Shown here: positions 1 through 7,337 of the stretch, piece by piece
Layout: each line of letters begins with the position of its first letter
Numbering within the stretch: position 1 is the stretch's first letter
Origin: Actinomycetota bacterium
GTDB taxonomy: Bacteria > Actinomycetota > Thermoleophilia > Gaiellales > Gaiellaceae
Assembly (NCBI GenBank): GCA_005885565.1
Contig: VAXK01000060.1
Span: 1-15,666 of the forward strand
Length of the DNA: 15,666 nt
Reading direction: 5' to 3'
Translations under genes and position numbers: made by a program
Notes under the pieces: model-generated
Seen by the model: the letters and a program-made list of their open reading frames with translations, nothing else
Databases searched by the model: none
What the model was told of the DNA's origin: nothing

Positions 1-177
1 TACCGAAAGGAGCGGGGCACCGGTAGACAGGCTGTCGAAGTCACACCATTCTTCAAGCGCACGGACGTGTACAAGGGCTTCGAGGCGTTCTGGCCAACGG
101 CATCGAACGCAACACTCAGGACACCCTTCGACAGAGCAGCAGATCGCTTCCGCGAACTCCTCAAAGAGCCGACTTAG
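1..177 (+). CDS. C-terminal end of an unrecognised protein (5' truncated by window edge)
   Basis: The frame is open from base 1 to a TAG at 175-177, giving 58 residues that start YRKERGTGRQ and end in FRELLKEPT. The peptide is charged, with no membrane segment or signal. I recognise no family; a catalytic tyrosine-recombinase motif is not visible in this tail, although the recombinase core would lie further upstream. Its GC content is visibly lower than in the genes to the right. It sits about 170 nt before the tRNA-Trp fragment at 345-391, so it is probably the last gene of an integrated element. That it is coding at all rests on the open frame and plausible amino acid composition only. Confidence 0.5.
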   Translation, partial: YRKERGTGRQAVEVTPFFKRTDVYKGFEAFWPTASNATLRTPFDRAADRFRELLKEPT

Positions 178-431
178 CACCCCACGGGCTCGGGGCGGGC
201 GGGGGCAATGCGGAGGCGTGCATGGAGTTCTTAACCCCGCGACGTCAGGGAGGCGGGTTGGCCCTCGGCGACCGCCACTGGCGCGAGAACTGGCGCGCGT
301 CGGACGCTTCGTCCGGTTTCTCCCTGCTCAGGGCGACTTCCGCTCCGGTCTCCAAAACCGGGGGTTGCAGGTTCGAGTCCTGCCGCCCCTGTACCGCCAT
401 CTCGAGCGAGCTCGACGATCAGGATCTGGTG
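178..431. other. Non-coding end of a putative integrated element and att region
   Basis: No convincing gene is visible between the end of the first gene and the methyltransferase stop. Reading frames across the tRNA fragment exist on both strands but are by-products of it (their protein segments translate the T arm and anticodon arm). The stretch holds the tRNA-Trp fragment and, just after it, a small palindrome TCGAGC-GA-GCTCGA at 402-415. If the fragment is an attachment site, the element lies to the left and older sequence to the right. Confidence 0.5.
345..391 (+). tRNA. 3' fragment of tRNA-Trp (anticodon CCA), probable attachment-site copy
   Basis: The anticodon stem is CCGGT (345-349) paired with ACCGG (357-361), and the loop CTCCAAA carries anticodon CCA (352-354). 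A 5-nt variable loop follows. The T arm is GCAGG (367-371), TTCGAGT and CCTGC (379-383). The 3' acceptor strand CGCCCCT (384-390) and discriminator G391 match bacterial tRNA-Trp. The 5' half is missing: only about 15 unrelated bases separate a chance AGGGCG from the anticodon stem, so there is no D arm and no full acceptor 5' strand. CCA is not encoded. The fragment cannot be a working tRNA. It is what remains at the distal end when an element integrates into the 3' half of a tRNA gene, with the intact tRNA rebuilt at the other end. Confidence 0.8.
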
Positions 432-1130
432 CTACGAGCGCAGAGAAGCACGCACGTAGAGGGACTGGAGATCGTCGCCCCGCTCCGGAAACTCGGGGAA
501 TCGGGCGAGCAGGTCGGCTTCCGAGATCCGGCGGACGTCGTCGAAGCCGCTCGAGGTGAGCGCCCACTCGAGGAGCTCGAAATCGAACAGATTCTCGTGC
601 TGCCCGAATTGATGGAACAGGTCGTTGATCATGTGTGAGGTCGGCACCTCCCCGAGGGAATATCCGGGGAAGCGCGTCTGCCGATCCTCCAGCAGATCCA
701 CCATTCGATGATCGAGGTACGACCTGCAGACCTTCTCGATGTCGGGGCAGCTGAGCCAGATTTCTCCTCCTGGCCGAATGACCCGTCCGAGCTCCGAGAG
801 GAGTGGTAGAAGCTCCGTGCGCAGCTCGAGGTGTTCGATCACGTGCTGGCTCACGACACAAGCGACGCTGTTCGTCCGCCACGGGAGCCTGCCGGATGCG
901 AGGTCGACGTCGTAATCGCTACCGCTCACGTCGACGTTCAACCAACCGGCCACTCTCCGTGAGCCGGCACCGAGGTGAACCCTCGGACGGCGTGGAACGA
1001 CGTCCCGGTCTTTGCGCGTCTTCAGGCGCGTCCGCAGTCTGTGGAGATCGGACCGCATCGCCCAGAGAGTGGAGTCGGAGAAGACGAAGTGGGCCAACGA
1101 GGCCAGAGGCTTTCGCCCCAATCGTCGCAC
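432..1130 (-). CDS. SAM-dependent methyltransferase, class I (type 11)
   Basis: This 232-aa cytoplasmic protein has a Rossmann-fold methyltransferase domain from about residue 48. The SAM-binding motif I is VHLGAGS (51-57), the acidic end of strand 2 is NVDV (65-68), motif HVIEHL is at 96-101, and LGRVIRPGGEIWLSCPD (114-130) is the usual post-I strand and turn. The substrate cannot be read from sequence; relatives are often found with glycan or lipid modification genes. The chosen start is GTG at 1130, which shares one base with the hydrolase stop (TAGTG), implying translational coupling. ATG at 1058 would remove 24 residues without touching the fold. Its base composition is a little less GC-rich than that of genes further right. 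The fold is certain; the role is unknown. Confidence 0.85.
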   Translation of the reverse strand: MRRLGRKPLASLAHFVFSDSTLWAMRSDLHRLRTRLKTRKDRDVVPRRPRVHLGAGSRRVAGWLNVDVSGSDYDVDLASGRLPWRTNSVACVVSQHVIEHLELRTELLPLLSELGRVIRPGGEIWLSCPDIEKVCRSYLDHRMVDLLEDRQTRFPGYSLGEVPTSHMINDLFHQFGQHENLFDFELLEWALTSSGFDDVRRISEADLLARFPEFPERGDDLQSLYVRASLRS

Positions 1131-1996
1131 TAGCCCGCCGCGAGCAGCGTTCGCAGGACGTGCTCCTCCTGCATCAGCCATCCGAGGTGACCCGCGCCGG
1201 GGATGATCTCGAACGAATCGACCCGCAGCTGCGACGCCATCCGCTCCACGGCCTTGATCGGGACGTTGCGGTCGGCTTCTCCGTACCACATGTGCACCGG
1301 AACGGTGACCTCGCCGAGGTCGAAGCCCCAGGGCATGCTCAGCGCGTAGGAGTCGTCGAACCAGCCGACGGGACCGTTGACGAACGCCTCTCGCAGCGAC
1401 TCCACGAGCACCTCGCGGACGTCGGGGCGCGAGAGCATCTCGCGGTCGACGGGCGGTGCGTCGGCCATCGCTGCGTCCAGCATCGCGCCTGGATCCGAGG
1501 CCGCCTGGGCAGCCGGCTCGGCGAGAAAGGCCTCGAGGCTCTCGCGGCCCTCCTCGCGGGCGCGGCGAAGACCTTCGCGGTTGATCGCGATCAGGTCGTC
1601 GGGGTCCACGAAGTCGGCGGGCGCCGCTCCGACCGCGAGCCCGAGCGCGCGCACACGCTCGGGAGCCCGCGCGCCGAGGGCCAGCGCGTGCGGGCCGCCC
1701 CCGCTCACGCCGAGGACGCTGAACCGAGCCCAACCAACCGCGTCGGCGACCGCGACTGCGTCGTCGGCGACGGAGAGGATCGTACGGTCGCGCTGGGCGC
1801 TCGAGCCGCCGTAGCCGGGGCGGTCGAAGCTCACCACGTGGGCACGCAGCCTCCCGTAGAGGTTACGGTCAGAGCTGCGGCTGAGCCGCGATCCCGGGGT
1901 TCCGTGCAGCAGCAAGAGCGGCCGCCCCGCCGGGTCGCCCCAGGACGCGAAGGACACGACTCGGCCATCGGGCCGCTCGACGGTTCCGGTCTCCAT
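1130..1996 (-). CDS. Alpha/beta hydrolase
   Basis: This 288-aa hydrolase has the full catalytic set. The oxyanion-hole motif HGTPGS is at 31-36, the nucleophile elbow GVSGG has Ser98, the likely acid is Asp242 in GEADRNVP, and the catalytic His270 lies in GAGHLGW. The helical cap occupies roughly residues 125-225. No signal peptide is present, so it should be cytoplasmic. Substrate is not predictable; relatives include esterases, epoxide and lactone hydrolases. ATG at 1996 is preferred; GTG directly before it (1999) is equally open. A CAGGAT box seven nt upstream could be a leaderless -10. It is divergent from the RTX gene with only 58 bp between, and overlaps the methyltransferase start by one base, so the pair is an operon. 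Confidence 0.9.
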   Translation of the reverse strand: METGTVERPDGRVVSFASWGDPAGRPLLLLHGTPGSRLSRSSDRNLYGRLRAHVVSFDRPGYGGSSAQRDRTILSVADDAVAVADAVGWARFSVLGVSGGGPHALALGARAPERVRALGLAVGAAPADFVDPDDLIAINREGLRRAREEGRESLEAFLAEPAAQAASDPGAMLDAAMADAPPVDREMLSRPDVREVLVESLREAFVNGPVGWFDDSYALSMPWGFDLGEVTVPVHMWYGEADRNVPIKAVERMASQLRVDSFEIIPGAGHLGWLMQEEHVLRTLLAAG

Positions 1997-2054
1997 CACA
2001 CGGATCCTGCCATCGGGGACTGCGGAGGTGGAAGCAGGCGGTCGATGAAGGAGC

Positions 2055-2444
2055 ATGCGTCGCCTGGTCGCGGCCACAGCTCTGTTCGCGCTCGCTTCTC
2101 TTGTCGCGTCCGCGGCTCCCGCTCCGAGCGCGCCGCGCTGCACCGTCACGGGCACCGCGGGCCGAGACGTCCTCGTCGGCACGGCCGGGCGCGACGTGCT
2201 CTGCGGCCTCGGAGGGAACGACCTGCTCGACGGCGGGCTCGGGAACGACGTCCTCGTCGGCGGCCCCGGGAACGACAGCCTCGAAGGCGGCGCGGGAAGC
2301 GACACTTTGTTGGGTGGCACGGGAAACGACCTCCTTCGCGCCTGGGACGGAACGCGCGACCGCGTCGACGGCGGCCCCGGTCACGATCGTGCCTGGGTCG
2401 ACCCTAGCCTCGATCGCGTCACCCGCGTGGAACGGTACGGATAG
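2055..2444 (+). CDS. Secreted RTX-type calcium-binding repeat protein
   Basis: This 129-aa protein starts with a Sec signal peptide (MRRLVAATALFALASLVASA, residues 1-20, cleavage probably near 20-26). About seven nonapeptide repeats of the GGxGxDxLx type span residues 34-95, followed by a degenerate one at 106-112. Such repeats bind calcium and coil into a parallel beta-roll outside the cell. Two cysteines (29 and 50) flank the first repeats and could form a disulfide. There is no enzymatic domain, unlike the large RTX toxins and proteases; short repeat-only forms are frequent in Thermoleophilia-like genomes. The start is preceded by AAGGAG only one base away, so ribosome binding may not be classical. 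The phosphatase follows 22 nt later on the same strand. Confidence 0.82.
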   Translation: MRRLVAATALFALASLVASAAPAPSAPRCTVTGTAGRDVLVGTAGRDVLCGLGGNDLLDGGLGNDVLVGGPGNDSLEGGAGSDTLLGGTGNDLLRAWDGTRDRVDGGPGHDRAWVDPSLDRVTRVERYG

Positions 2445-2466
2445 TCGCAAGCGGCATGATGCGAAC

Positions 2467-3243
2467 GTGGCGAGGTCTCCGAAACCGGACGACCACGCCC
2501 TCGCCGCGAGAGTGTCGGCCGAGGCTGCGGACCTCCTGCTCTCGATCCGACGAGACGCCGCGGATCCCGACTCGCTCCGCGCGACCGGCGACCGCCTCTC
2601 GCACGAGCTGATCACACGCCGGCTTGCCGACGAGCGCCCCGGTGAGGCGGTGCTCTCCGAGGAAGGAGCGCGCTCGGCGGAAGGCGGCGGCCGCACCTGG
2701 GTCGTCGATCCCCTCGACGGCACGCGGGAGTTCGGCGAGCCGGGGCGCGAGGACTGGGCCGTTCACGTCGCGCTCGTCGTCGACCAACGGGCCGCCGCCG
2801 GCGCCGTTGCCCTCCCTGCGCGCGGCGTCGTCCTCTCGACCGGCACGCCGCCGACGCTCCCACCGCCGGAGAGCCGACGACCGCGCATCGTCGTCAGCCG
2901 CACCCGGCCGCCGCTATTCGCGGAGGCCTTCGCCGAGGCGATCGGCGGCGAGCTCGTCCCGCTCGGCTCCGCCGGCGCGAAGACCGCGGCCGTCGTCACC
3001 GGCGAGGCCGACCTGTTCGTCCACGCTGGAGGCCAGTACGCCTGGGACACGGCCGCGCCGGCCGCGGTCGCGCTCGCGGCGGGCGCGCACGTCTCGCGGC
3101 TCGACGGCTCGCCGGTTCGCTTCGACTGCGCAGATCCCTGGACGCCCGACATCCTCGTCTGCCGGCCCGAGCTGCGCGATGCCGCACTCGCCGCCCTCGC
3201 CGTGTTAGCGTCGCCGCCGGGCGGTCCAGCGACCGGGAGGTAG
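2467..3243 (+). CDS. Inositol monophosphatase / 3'(2'),5'-bisphosphate nucleotidase (CysQ-like) family protein
   Basis: This 258-aa protein has the metal-dependent phosphatase signature: metal-binding Glu65-Glu66 (SEEGA), the core DPLDGTREF at 81-89 (Asp81, Asp84, Gly85, Thr86), the AGAKTAAVVTGEADLFVH stretch at 169-186, and WDTAAPAA from 193 with Asp194. Family members hydrolyse PAP to AMP, or inositol and sugar phosphates, with Mg2+ and are often inhibited by Li+. The motif spacing fits CysQ/IMPase, but sequence alone does not fix the substrate. GTG at 2467 is the only sensible start; the nearby ATGs at 2456 and 2459 are out of frame. The stop lies two bases before the precursor peptide start, so it is co-transcribed with the borosin pair. 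Confidence 0.85.
   Translation: MARSPKPDDHALAARVSAEAADLLLSIRRDAADPDSLRATGDRLSHELITRRLADERPGEAVLSEEGARSAEGGGRTWVVDPLDGTREFGEPGREDWAVHVALVVDQRAAAGAVALPARGVVLSTGTPPTLPPPESRRPRIVVSRTRPPLFAEAFAEAIGGELVPLGSAGAKTAAVVTGEADLFVHAGGQYAWDTAAPAAVALAAGAHVSRLDGSPVRFDCADPWTPDILVCRPELRDAALAALAVLASPPGGPATGR
3235..3240 (+). promoter_or_regulatory. Ribosome binding site of the borosin precursor
   Basis: GGGAGG lies five bases before the ATG at 3246, inside the last codons of the phosphatase gene. It is one of the few clear Shine-Dalgarno sites in the window and fixes the start of the small precursor gene. Confidence 0.75.
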
Positions 3244-3245
3244 GC

Positions 3246-3482
3246 ATGAACGGGAACGGCGGTGAGCTCGCGAGCTTCCTCCAGAAGCTGAGCGAGGACA
3301 CGGAGCTCCAGCAGGCGTACACGAGCGACCCGGAGGGGACGCTGCGGCAGGCGGGCCTGCCGGACGAGACGATCCAGATCGTCCTCAGCCGCGACCTCGA
3401 GCGGATCAAGGGCGTGCTCGAGAAGGAGCTCCCGGGGCTCGTCTACATGATGTTCATGGTCATCTTCAAGCCGAAGACCTGA
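3246..3482 (+). CDS. Split borosin precursor peptide (RiPP): helical recognition domain plus hydrophobic core
   Basis: This is a 78-aa peptide. Residues 7-60 are charged and helical (FLQKLSEDTELQQAY, DPEGTLRQAGL, LSRDLERIKGVLEK) and resemble the helical domain that borosin N-methyltransferases recognise; the C-terminal part of fungal OphMA has a comparable stretch with a DPKALADYK segment. After Pro63-Gly64 the character changes abruptly to LVYMMFMVIF (65-74), ending in KPKT. Such a Val/Ile/Met/Phe-rich tail is what borosin cores look like and is the expected target of backbone N-methylation. The gene sits between the phosphatase (2-nt gap) and the methyltransferase (4-nt overlap). The core boundary is inferred. 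A Nif11-type leader is the main alternative, but the adjacent enzyme argues for borosin. Confidence 0.85.
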   Translation: MNGNGGELASFLQKLSEDTELQQAYTSDPEGTLRQAGLPDETIQIVLSRDLERIKGVLEKELPGLVYMMFMVIFKPKT

Positions 3483-4258
3483 CTGCGGCGCTCGGCTCGC
3501 TCACCGTCGTCGGCACCGGGATCGCGCTGCGGGAGCAGGTGACGCCCGAGGCGGCGGCGGCGATCGAGCGGGCGGACGACGTCCTCTACCTCGTCACGCA
3601 GCCGCTGACGGCGCACTGGATCGAGCGGACGAACCCGCGCAGCCGCTCGCTCGACGGCCTCTACGCACCGGGGAAGCCGCGGCACGAGACGTACGCCGAG
3701 ATGGTGGACGAGCTGCTCGCCCCGGTGCGGGCCGGCCGGGACGTCTGCGCCGCCTTCTATGGGCACCCGGGCGTCTTCGTCCACCCCGGGCACGAAGCCG
3801 TCCGCCGCGCGCGGGCCGAGGGCCACCGTGCCCGCATGCTCCCCGCCGTCTCGGCGCTCGACTGCCTCGTCGCCGACCTCGGGATCGACCCCGCGGTGAC
3901 GGGGCTCCAGAGCTACGAGGCCACTGACTTCGTCGTCCATCGCCGCCCGCCGGACCCCGCAGCGACGCTCGTCCTGTGGCAGATCGGCGTCGTCGGCGAG
4001 CTCGGATACGCGACCGAGCCGCGCCGCGAGAACCTCGCGCTCCTCGTCGAGTGCCTCGTCGAGACGTACCCGCGCGACCACGAGGCGATCGTGTACGAGG
4101 CCTCGCCGTATCCGCTCGTCGCCGACCCGGTCGTCCTGCGGCTGCCGCTCGAGGACCTCCCCGAGGCTCGTGTGCCCCTGCTCGCGACGCTCGTCGTGCC
4201 GCCGGCGCGCGCCCCACGCCGCGACCCGGAGCTGGCGGCCCGGCTCGGGCTCAGCTGA
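3479..4258 (+). CDS. Split borosin alpha-N-methyltransferase (TP-methylase fold)
   Basis: This 259-aa SAM-dependent enzyme is predicted to N-methylate backbone amides of the neighbouring precursor. From memory it matches fungal OphMA closely: GSLTVVGTGI (6-15), the YAPGKPRHETY segment with Tyr62, Arg68 and Tyr72 (OphMA Tyr66, Arg72, Tyr76), FYGHPGVF with Tyr94 (OphMA Tyr98), RARMLPAVSALDCLVADLGIDP, and SYEATDF. It ends shortly after the methylase domain and has no fused core, which makes it a split borosin. No ATG, GTG or TTG occurs in frame from a stop at 3263-3265 down to 3479. GTG at 3539 would delete the SAM-binding strand. CTG at 3479, overlapping the precursor TGA as CTGA, is therefore the likely start. 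The 3' end overlaps the convergent cyclase gene by 8 bp. Confidence 0.9.
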   Translation: MTAALGSLTVVGTGIALREQVTPEAAAAIERADDVLYLVTQPLTAHWIERTNPRSRSLDGLYAPGKPRHETYAEMVDELLAPVRAGRDVCAAFYGHPGVFVHPGHEAVRRARAEGHRARMLPAVSALDCLVADLGIDPAVTGLQSYEATDFVVHRRPPDPAATLVLWQIGVVGELGYATEPRRENLALLVECLVETYPRDHEAIVYEASPYPLVADPVVLRLPLEDLPEARVPLLATLVVPPARAPRRDPELAARLGLS

Positions 4259-7200
4259 GCCGTCGCGCCCGCGCCGCCGACGCGAGGTTCCCCTTCGCCT
4301 CGTAGAGCGCGACGGCCTCGTCGTAGGCGGCGCGCCGATCCGCTCCGGACAGGGTCGTGCCGAGCGCGACGAACGCGTCGCCTCGCAGGTCGAGGTCGTC
4401 TGCGTCCTCGAGGAGCGTGATCGCCGTCCGCGCCAGCTCCTCCCCCGGCTCCGGCTCACCGCGACCCGCATAGGCCTGCGCCCGGGCCGCGCGCCACCCC
4501 ACCTGGGCGTGGAGGTCGTCCGGCCAGGCCGTCCGCTCGCTCGTCTCCGTCGCGGCCACGGCCTCCTCGAAGCGCCCCTGGCGGCAGAGCGCCTCGGCGA
4601 GCAGCGTCGCGAGGACGGCGGAGTTCACCGTCTCGCCCAGCGCGTCGAGCATCTCGAGCGCCGAGCGGGCGATCTCCTCGGCGCGGGCGGGCTCGTCGGC
4701 CAGCAGCTCGACCCGGGCGGCGAAGTAGGAGACGCCCGCGGCGGTGACGCGCCGGCCGAGGTCCTCGAGGATCGCCGAGCCGCGAGCCGCCTTCTCGCGT
4801 CCCGCGTCGAAGCGGCCGCGCATCGCTTCCAAGACCGCCGAGTAGGACGTGAGGAGCGCCTCCGTTCCCCGCGCGCCGCGCGCGTGCGCGAGCAGCTCGT
4901 CGCAGCGGCGGAGCGCGTCCTCCGCGGGCGTCGGCCCCGAGACGGTCGAGAGGCCGCGCATCGTCACGATCTGGTCGCGCCAGTGCCGGTCGTCGGCCCG
5001 CTCCGCGTGCTCGAGTGCGCGATCCAGGAGCTCCTCGGCCTTGCCGACGCGGCAGCGGTTCCAGTCCGAGAGCGCGATGAGCCAGAGCGCCTGGGCGAGA
5101 CCCGTGTCGTCGGCGAGCCGCTCGAAGACCGGCAGCGCCCCCGTCGCGGTCGCCACGAGCTCGCCGGTGCCGGCGGGATCGGTGAAGAGCCGCAGGAACG
5201 CGCGGTTCAGCCGACCGCGGCCGGCGACGCCGTCGAGGCCCGTGGCCTCGGCGCGCTCGATCGCCTCCGCGGTGATCTCGCCGGCGCGGTCGAACTCACC
5301 CCGTTCGCGAAGCGCGACGCCGAGACCGAGCAGGCGCTCGATCCGCTCCGGGTCGTCGTCCGGGAGGAGCTCGGCCGCCCGCGACAGAAGGCCCTCCGCG
5401 GCGGCCATGTCCGACCGGCCGAGCGCACGGCGTCCCGCCGACGCCAGCAGGCGCCCGGCACGCACGGCCAGCCCGTCGTCGGCGAGCCCGAGCTCGACGC
5501 GGTAGCGGTAGGCCTGCTCGAAGTGGTAGCCGAGGATCTCCTCGAACTCCGTCGCCCGGCCGCCGGCTTTCCCCTCGAGCCAGCCGGCGTAGACCTCGTG
5601 CAGCTCGGCGCGCGCCTTCTTCGGCAGCGCGCGGTAGGCCGCGTCGCGGATGAGGATGTGCCGGAACCGGTAGGCGAGCTCGTCCGTGAACGAGGGCGGC
5701 GCCGGCTGGACGAGCTCGCGGCGGCCGAGCTGCTCGAGCGCCGGCGACGCCTGCTCCGCCGTCTCGGCCGCGAGCGCGAGCAGCGCGCCGACGTGGAAGA
5801 GCTGGCCCTCGACGGCACCGTCCTCGAGCAGCGTCCGCTGGCGCGACTCGAGGCGGTCGAGGCGCTCGGCGAGGAGCGCGTCGATCGTCGGCGGGATGGT
5901 GAACTCGGCGAGGGTCAGGCCCTCTTCGACGAGCAGGGCGAGGAGCTCCTCGACGAAGAGCGGTACGCCGGCTGCCGCCTCGAGGACGCGTGCCTGCGTC
6001 TCGGCGTCGAGGCCCGCGCCCTCGATCAGGCGGAGCGCGTCGGCGTCGCCGAGCGGCTCGAGGCGGAGCCGCGTCCCCGGCCATTCCGGCCGGGCCTCGA
6101 GGAGCTCGGGCCGGGAGAGGCACAGCACGAGGATCGGCCCGTGGGCGAGCGCCGGCAGCTGCTCGACCAGGTCGAGGAGCGCGGGCTCGGCCCAGTGCAG
6201 GTCCTCGATCGCGACGACGACCGGCTGCTCCCGCGCGACCGTCTCGACCAGCCGGCGGGCCGCCCAGGCGATCTCGCCCGTCGCGCCGCTGCCGCGCTCG
6301 AGGCCGATCGCCTGCACGAGCAGGCCCGTCGCGACGTCCGCGTCCGCGGTCCCGGCCAGGAGGGCCTCGAGCTTCGCGCGCGCCGTCGCCGCCGGATCGT
6401 CCTTCTCGAGCCCGGCCGCCGCGCGGACGATCTCCCCGAGTGCCCAGTAGGTGATCCCTTCGCCGTACGACAGGCACCGCCCCACGAGCAGGCGCGCAGC
6501 GTGCCCGGAGGAGCCGAGGAGCTCGGCGGCGAGCCGGCTCTTGCCCATGCCGGGCTCGCCGAGGACGGTGACGAGGCGGCAGGTTCGCTCCTCGACGGCG
6601 ACGTCGAGCTCTCGGCGGAGCGTCGCCAGCTCCTCCTCCCTGCCGACGAGCGCCGACCCGGCGCGCGCAGCCCGGCCCGGGACGCCGTCCACGAGCCCGA
6701 GCAGCCGGTAGGCCGGGACCGGCTTCTCCTTCCCCTTCAGCGCGAGCGGCTCGACCGGATCCGCGCGGACGACCTGCCGCGTCAGCCGCCACGTCAGCTC
6801 GCCGAGGAGGACCTCCCCCACCCCGGCGGTCTGCTCGAGCCGCGCCGCGACGTTCACGGGGTCGCCGCTGACGAACGTCTCCCCGGCGCTCACGTCGCCC
6901 GCGACGACCTCGCCGGTGTTGATCCCGATCCGCAGGCCGATCCGCGAGCCGAACCGACCCTCGAACTCGTCGTTGAGCTCGTCCAGCCGGGCGAGCATGT
7001 CGACCGCCGCGCGGACGGCGCGGAGCGCGTCGTCCTCGTGCGCGACCGGCACGCCGAAGACGGCCATGACGGCGTCGCCGATGAACTTCTCCACGACGCC
7101 GGAGTGCCGCTCGACCGCCGCGCGCATCTCGTCGAAGTAGCGCAGCATCACCTCGCGGACGGCCTCGGTCTCGAGCCGCTCGCCGAGCGCGGTCGAGCCG

Positions 7201-7331
7201 CTCACGTCGCAGAAGAGAAGCGTCGCCGTCTTGCGCCGCTCGGGCGCCGCCTCGAGGAGCGCCGCGCCGCAGCGGCCGCAGAAGCGGAAGCCCTCCGGGT
7301 TCTCGGCGCCGCAGCTCGCACAAATCGGCAC
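4251..7331 (-). CDS. Class III adenylate cyclase fused to AAA ATPase and TPR region, with N-terminal zinc ribbon
   Basis: The product is 1026 aa. An N-terminal zinc ribbon has Cys4, Cys7, Cys18 and Cys21. A class III cyclase domain covers about 33-212 with all canonical residues: metal-binding Asp42 (FCDVSGST) and Asp86 (KFIGDAV), purine-selecting Lys82 and Asp157, and transition-state Asn160 and Arg164 (NVAAR). It should therefore be active and make cAMP (cGMP not excluded). An AAA/STAND ATPase follows with Walker A GEPGMGKS (258-265) and Walker B VVVAIEDLHW (371-380). The C-terminal half is helical TPR-like repeats. No membrane segments are present. The GTG start has TACAGT six bases upstream (7338-7343), suggesting a leaderless mRNA. 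It lies 33 bp behind the second XRE-TPR gene. Confidence 0.92.
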   Translation of the reverse strand: MPICASCGAENPEGFRFCGRCGAALLEAAPERRKTATLLFCDVSGSTALGERLETEAVREVMLRYFDEMRAAVERHSGVVEKFIGDAVMAVFGVPVAHEDDALRAVRAAVDMLARLDELNDEFEGRFGSRIGLRIGINTGEVVAGDVSAGETFVSGDPVNVAARLEQTAGVGEVLLGELTWRLTRQVVRADPVEPLALKGKEKPVPAYRLLGLVDGVPGRAARAGSALVGREEELATLRRELDVAVEERTCRLVTVLGEPGMGKSRLAAELLGSSGHAARLLVGRCLSYGEGITYWALGEIVRAAAGLEKDDPAATARAKLEALLAGTADADVATGLLVQAIGLERGSGATGEIAWAARRLVETVAREQPVVVAIEDLHWAEPALLDLVEQLPALAHGPILVLCLSRPELLEARPEWPGTRLRLEPLGDADALRLIEGAGLDAETQARVLEAAAGVPLFVEELLALLVEEGLTLAEFTIPPTIDALLAERLDRLESRQRTLLEDGAVEGQLFHVGALLALAAETAEQASPALEQLGRRELVQPAPPSFTDELAYRFRHILIRDAAYRALPKKARAELHEVYAGWLEGKAGGRATEFEEILGYHFEQAYRYRVELGLADDGLAVRAGRLLASAGRRALGRSDMAAAEGLLSRAAELLPDDDPERIERLLGLGVALRERGEFDRAGEITAEAIERAEATGLDGVAGRGRLNRAFLRLFTDPAGTGELVATATGALPVFERLADDTGLAQALWLIALSDWNRCRVGKAEELLDRALEHAERADDRHWRDQIVTMRGLSTVSGPTPAEDALRRCDELLAHARGARGTEALLTSYSAVLEAMRGRFDAGREKAARGSAILEDLGRRVTAAGVSYFAARVELLADEPARAEEIARSALEMLDALGETVNSAVLATLLAEALCRQGRFEEAVAATETSERTAWPDDLHAQVGWRAARAQAYAGRGEPEPGEELARTAITLLEDADDLDLRGDAFVALGTTLSGADRRAAYDEAVALYEAKGNLASAARARRLS

Positions 7332-7337
7332 GCGCCG

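Noticed and set aside
345..391. A complete, functional tRNA-Trp gene
   Set aside because: No D arm and no 5' acceptor strand can be formed; only about 15 bases separate the only acceptor-like run from the anticodon stem.
218..638. Plus-strand open frames running across the tRNA-Trp fragment
   Set aside because: Their middle parts are direct translations of the tRNA arms (SKTGGCRFESC), a well-known artefact; no family and no ribosome site.
3539..4258. GTG at 3539 as start of the methyltransferase
   Set aside because: It would remove the first beta strand and glycine-rich SAM loop (GSLTVVGTGI), which are encoded in frame just upstream.
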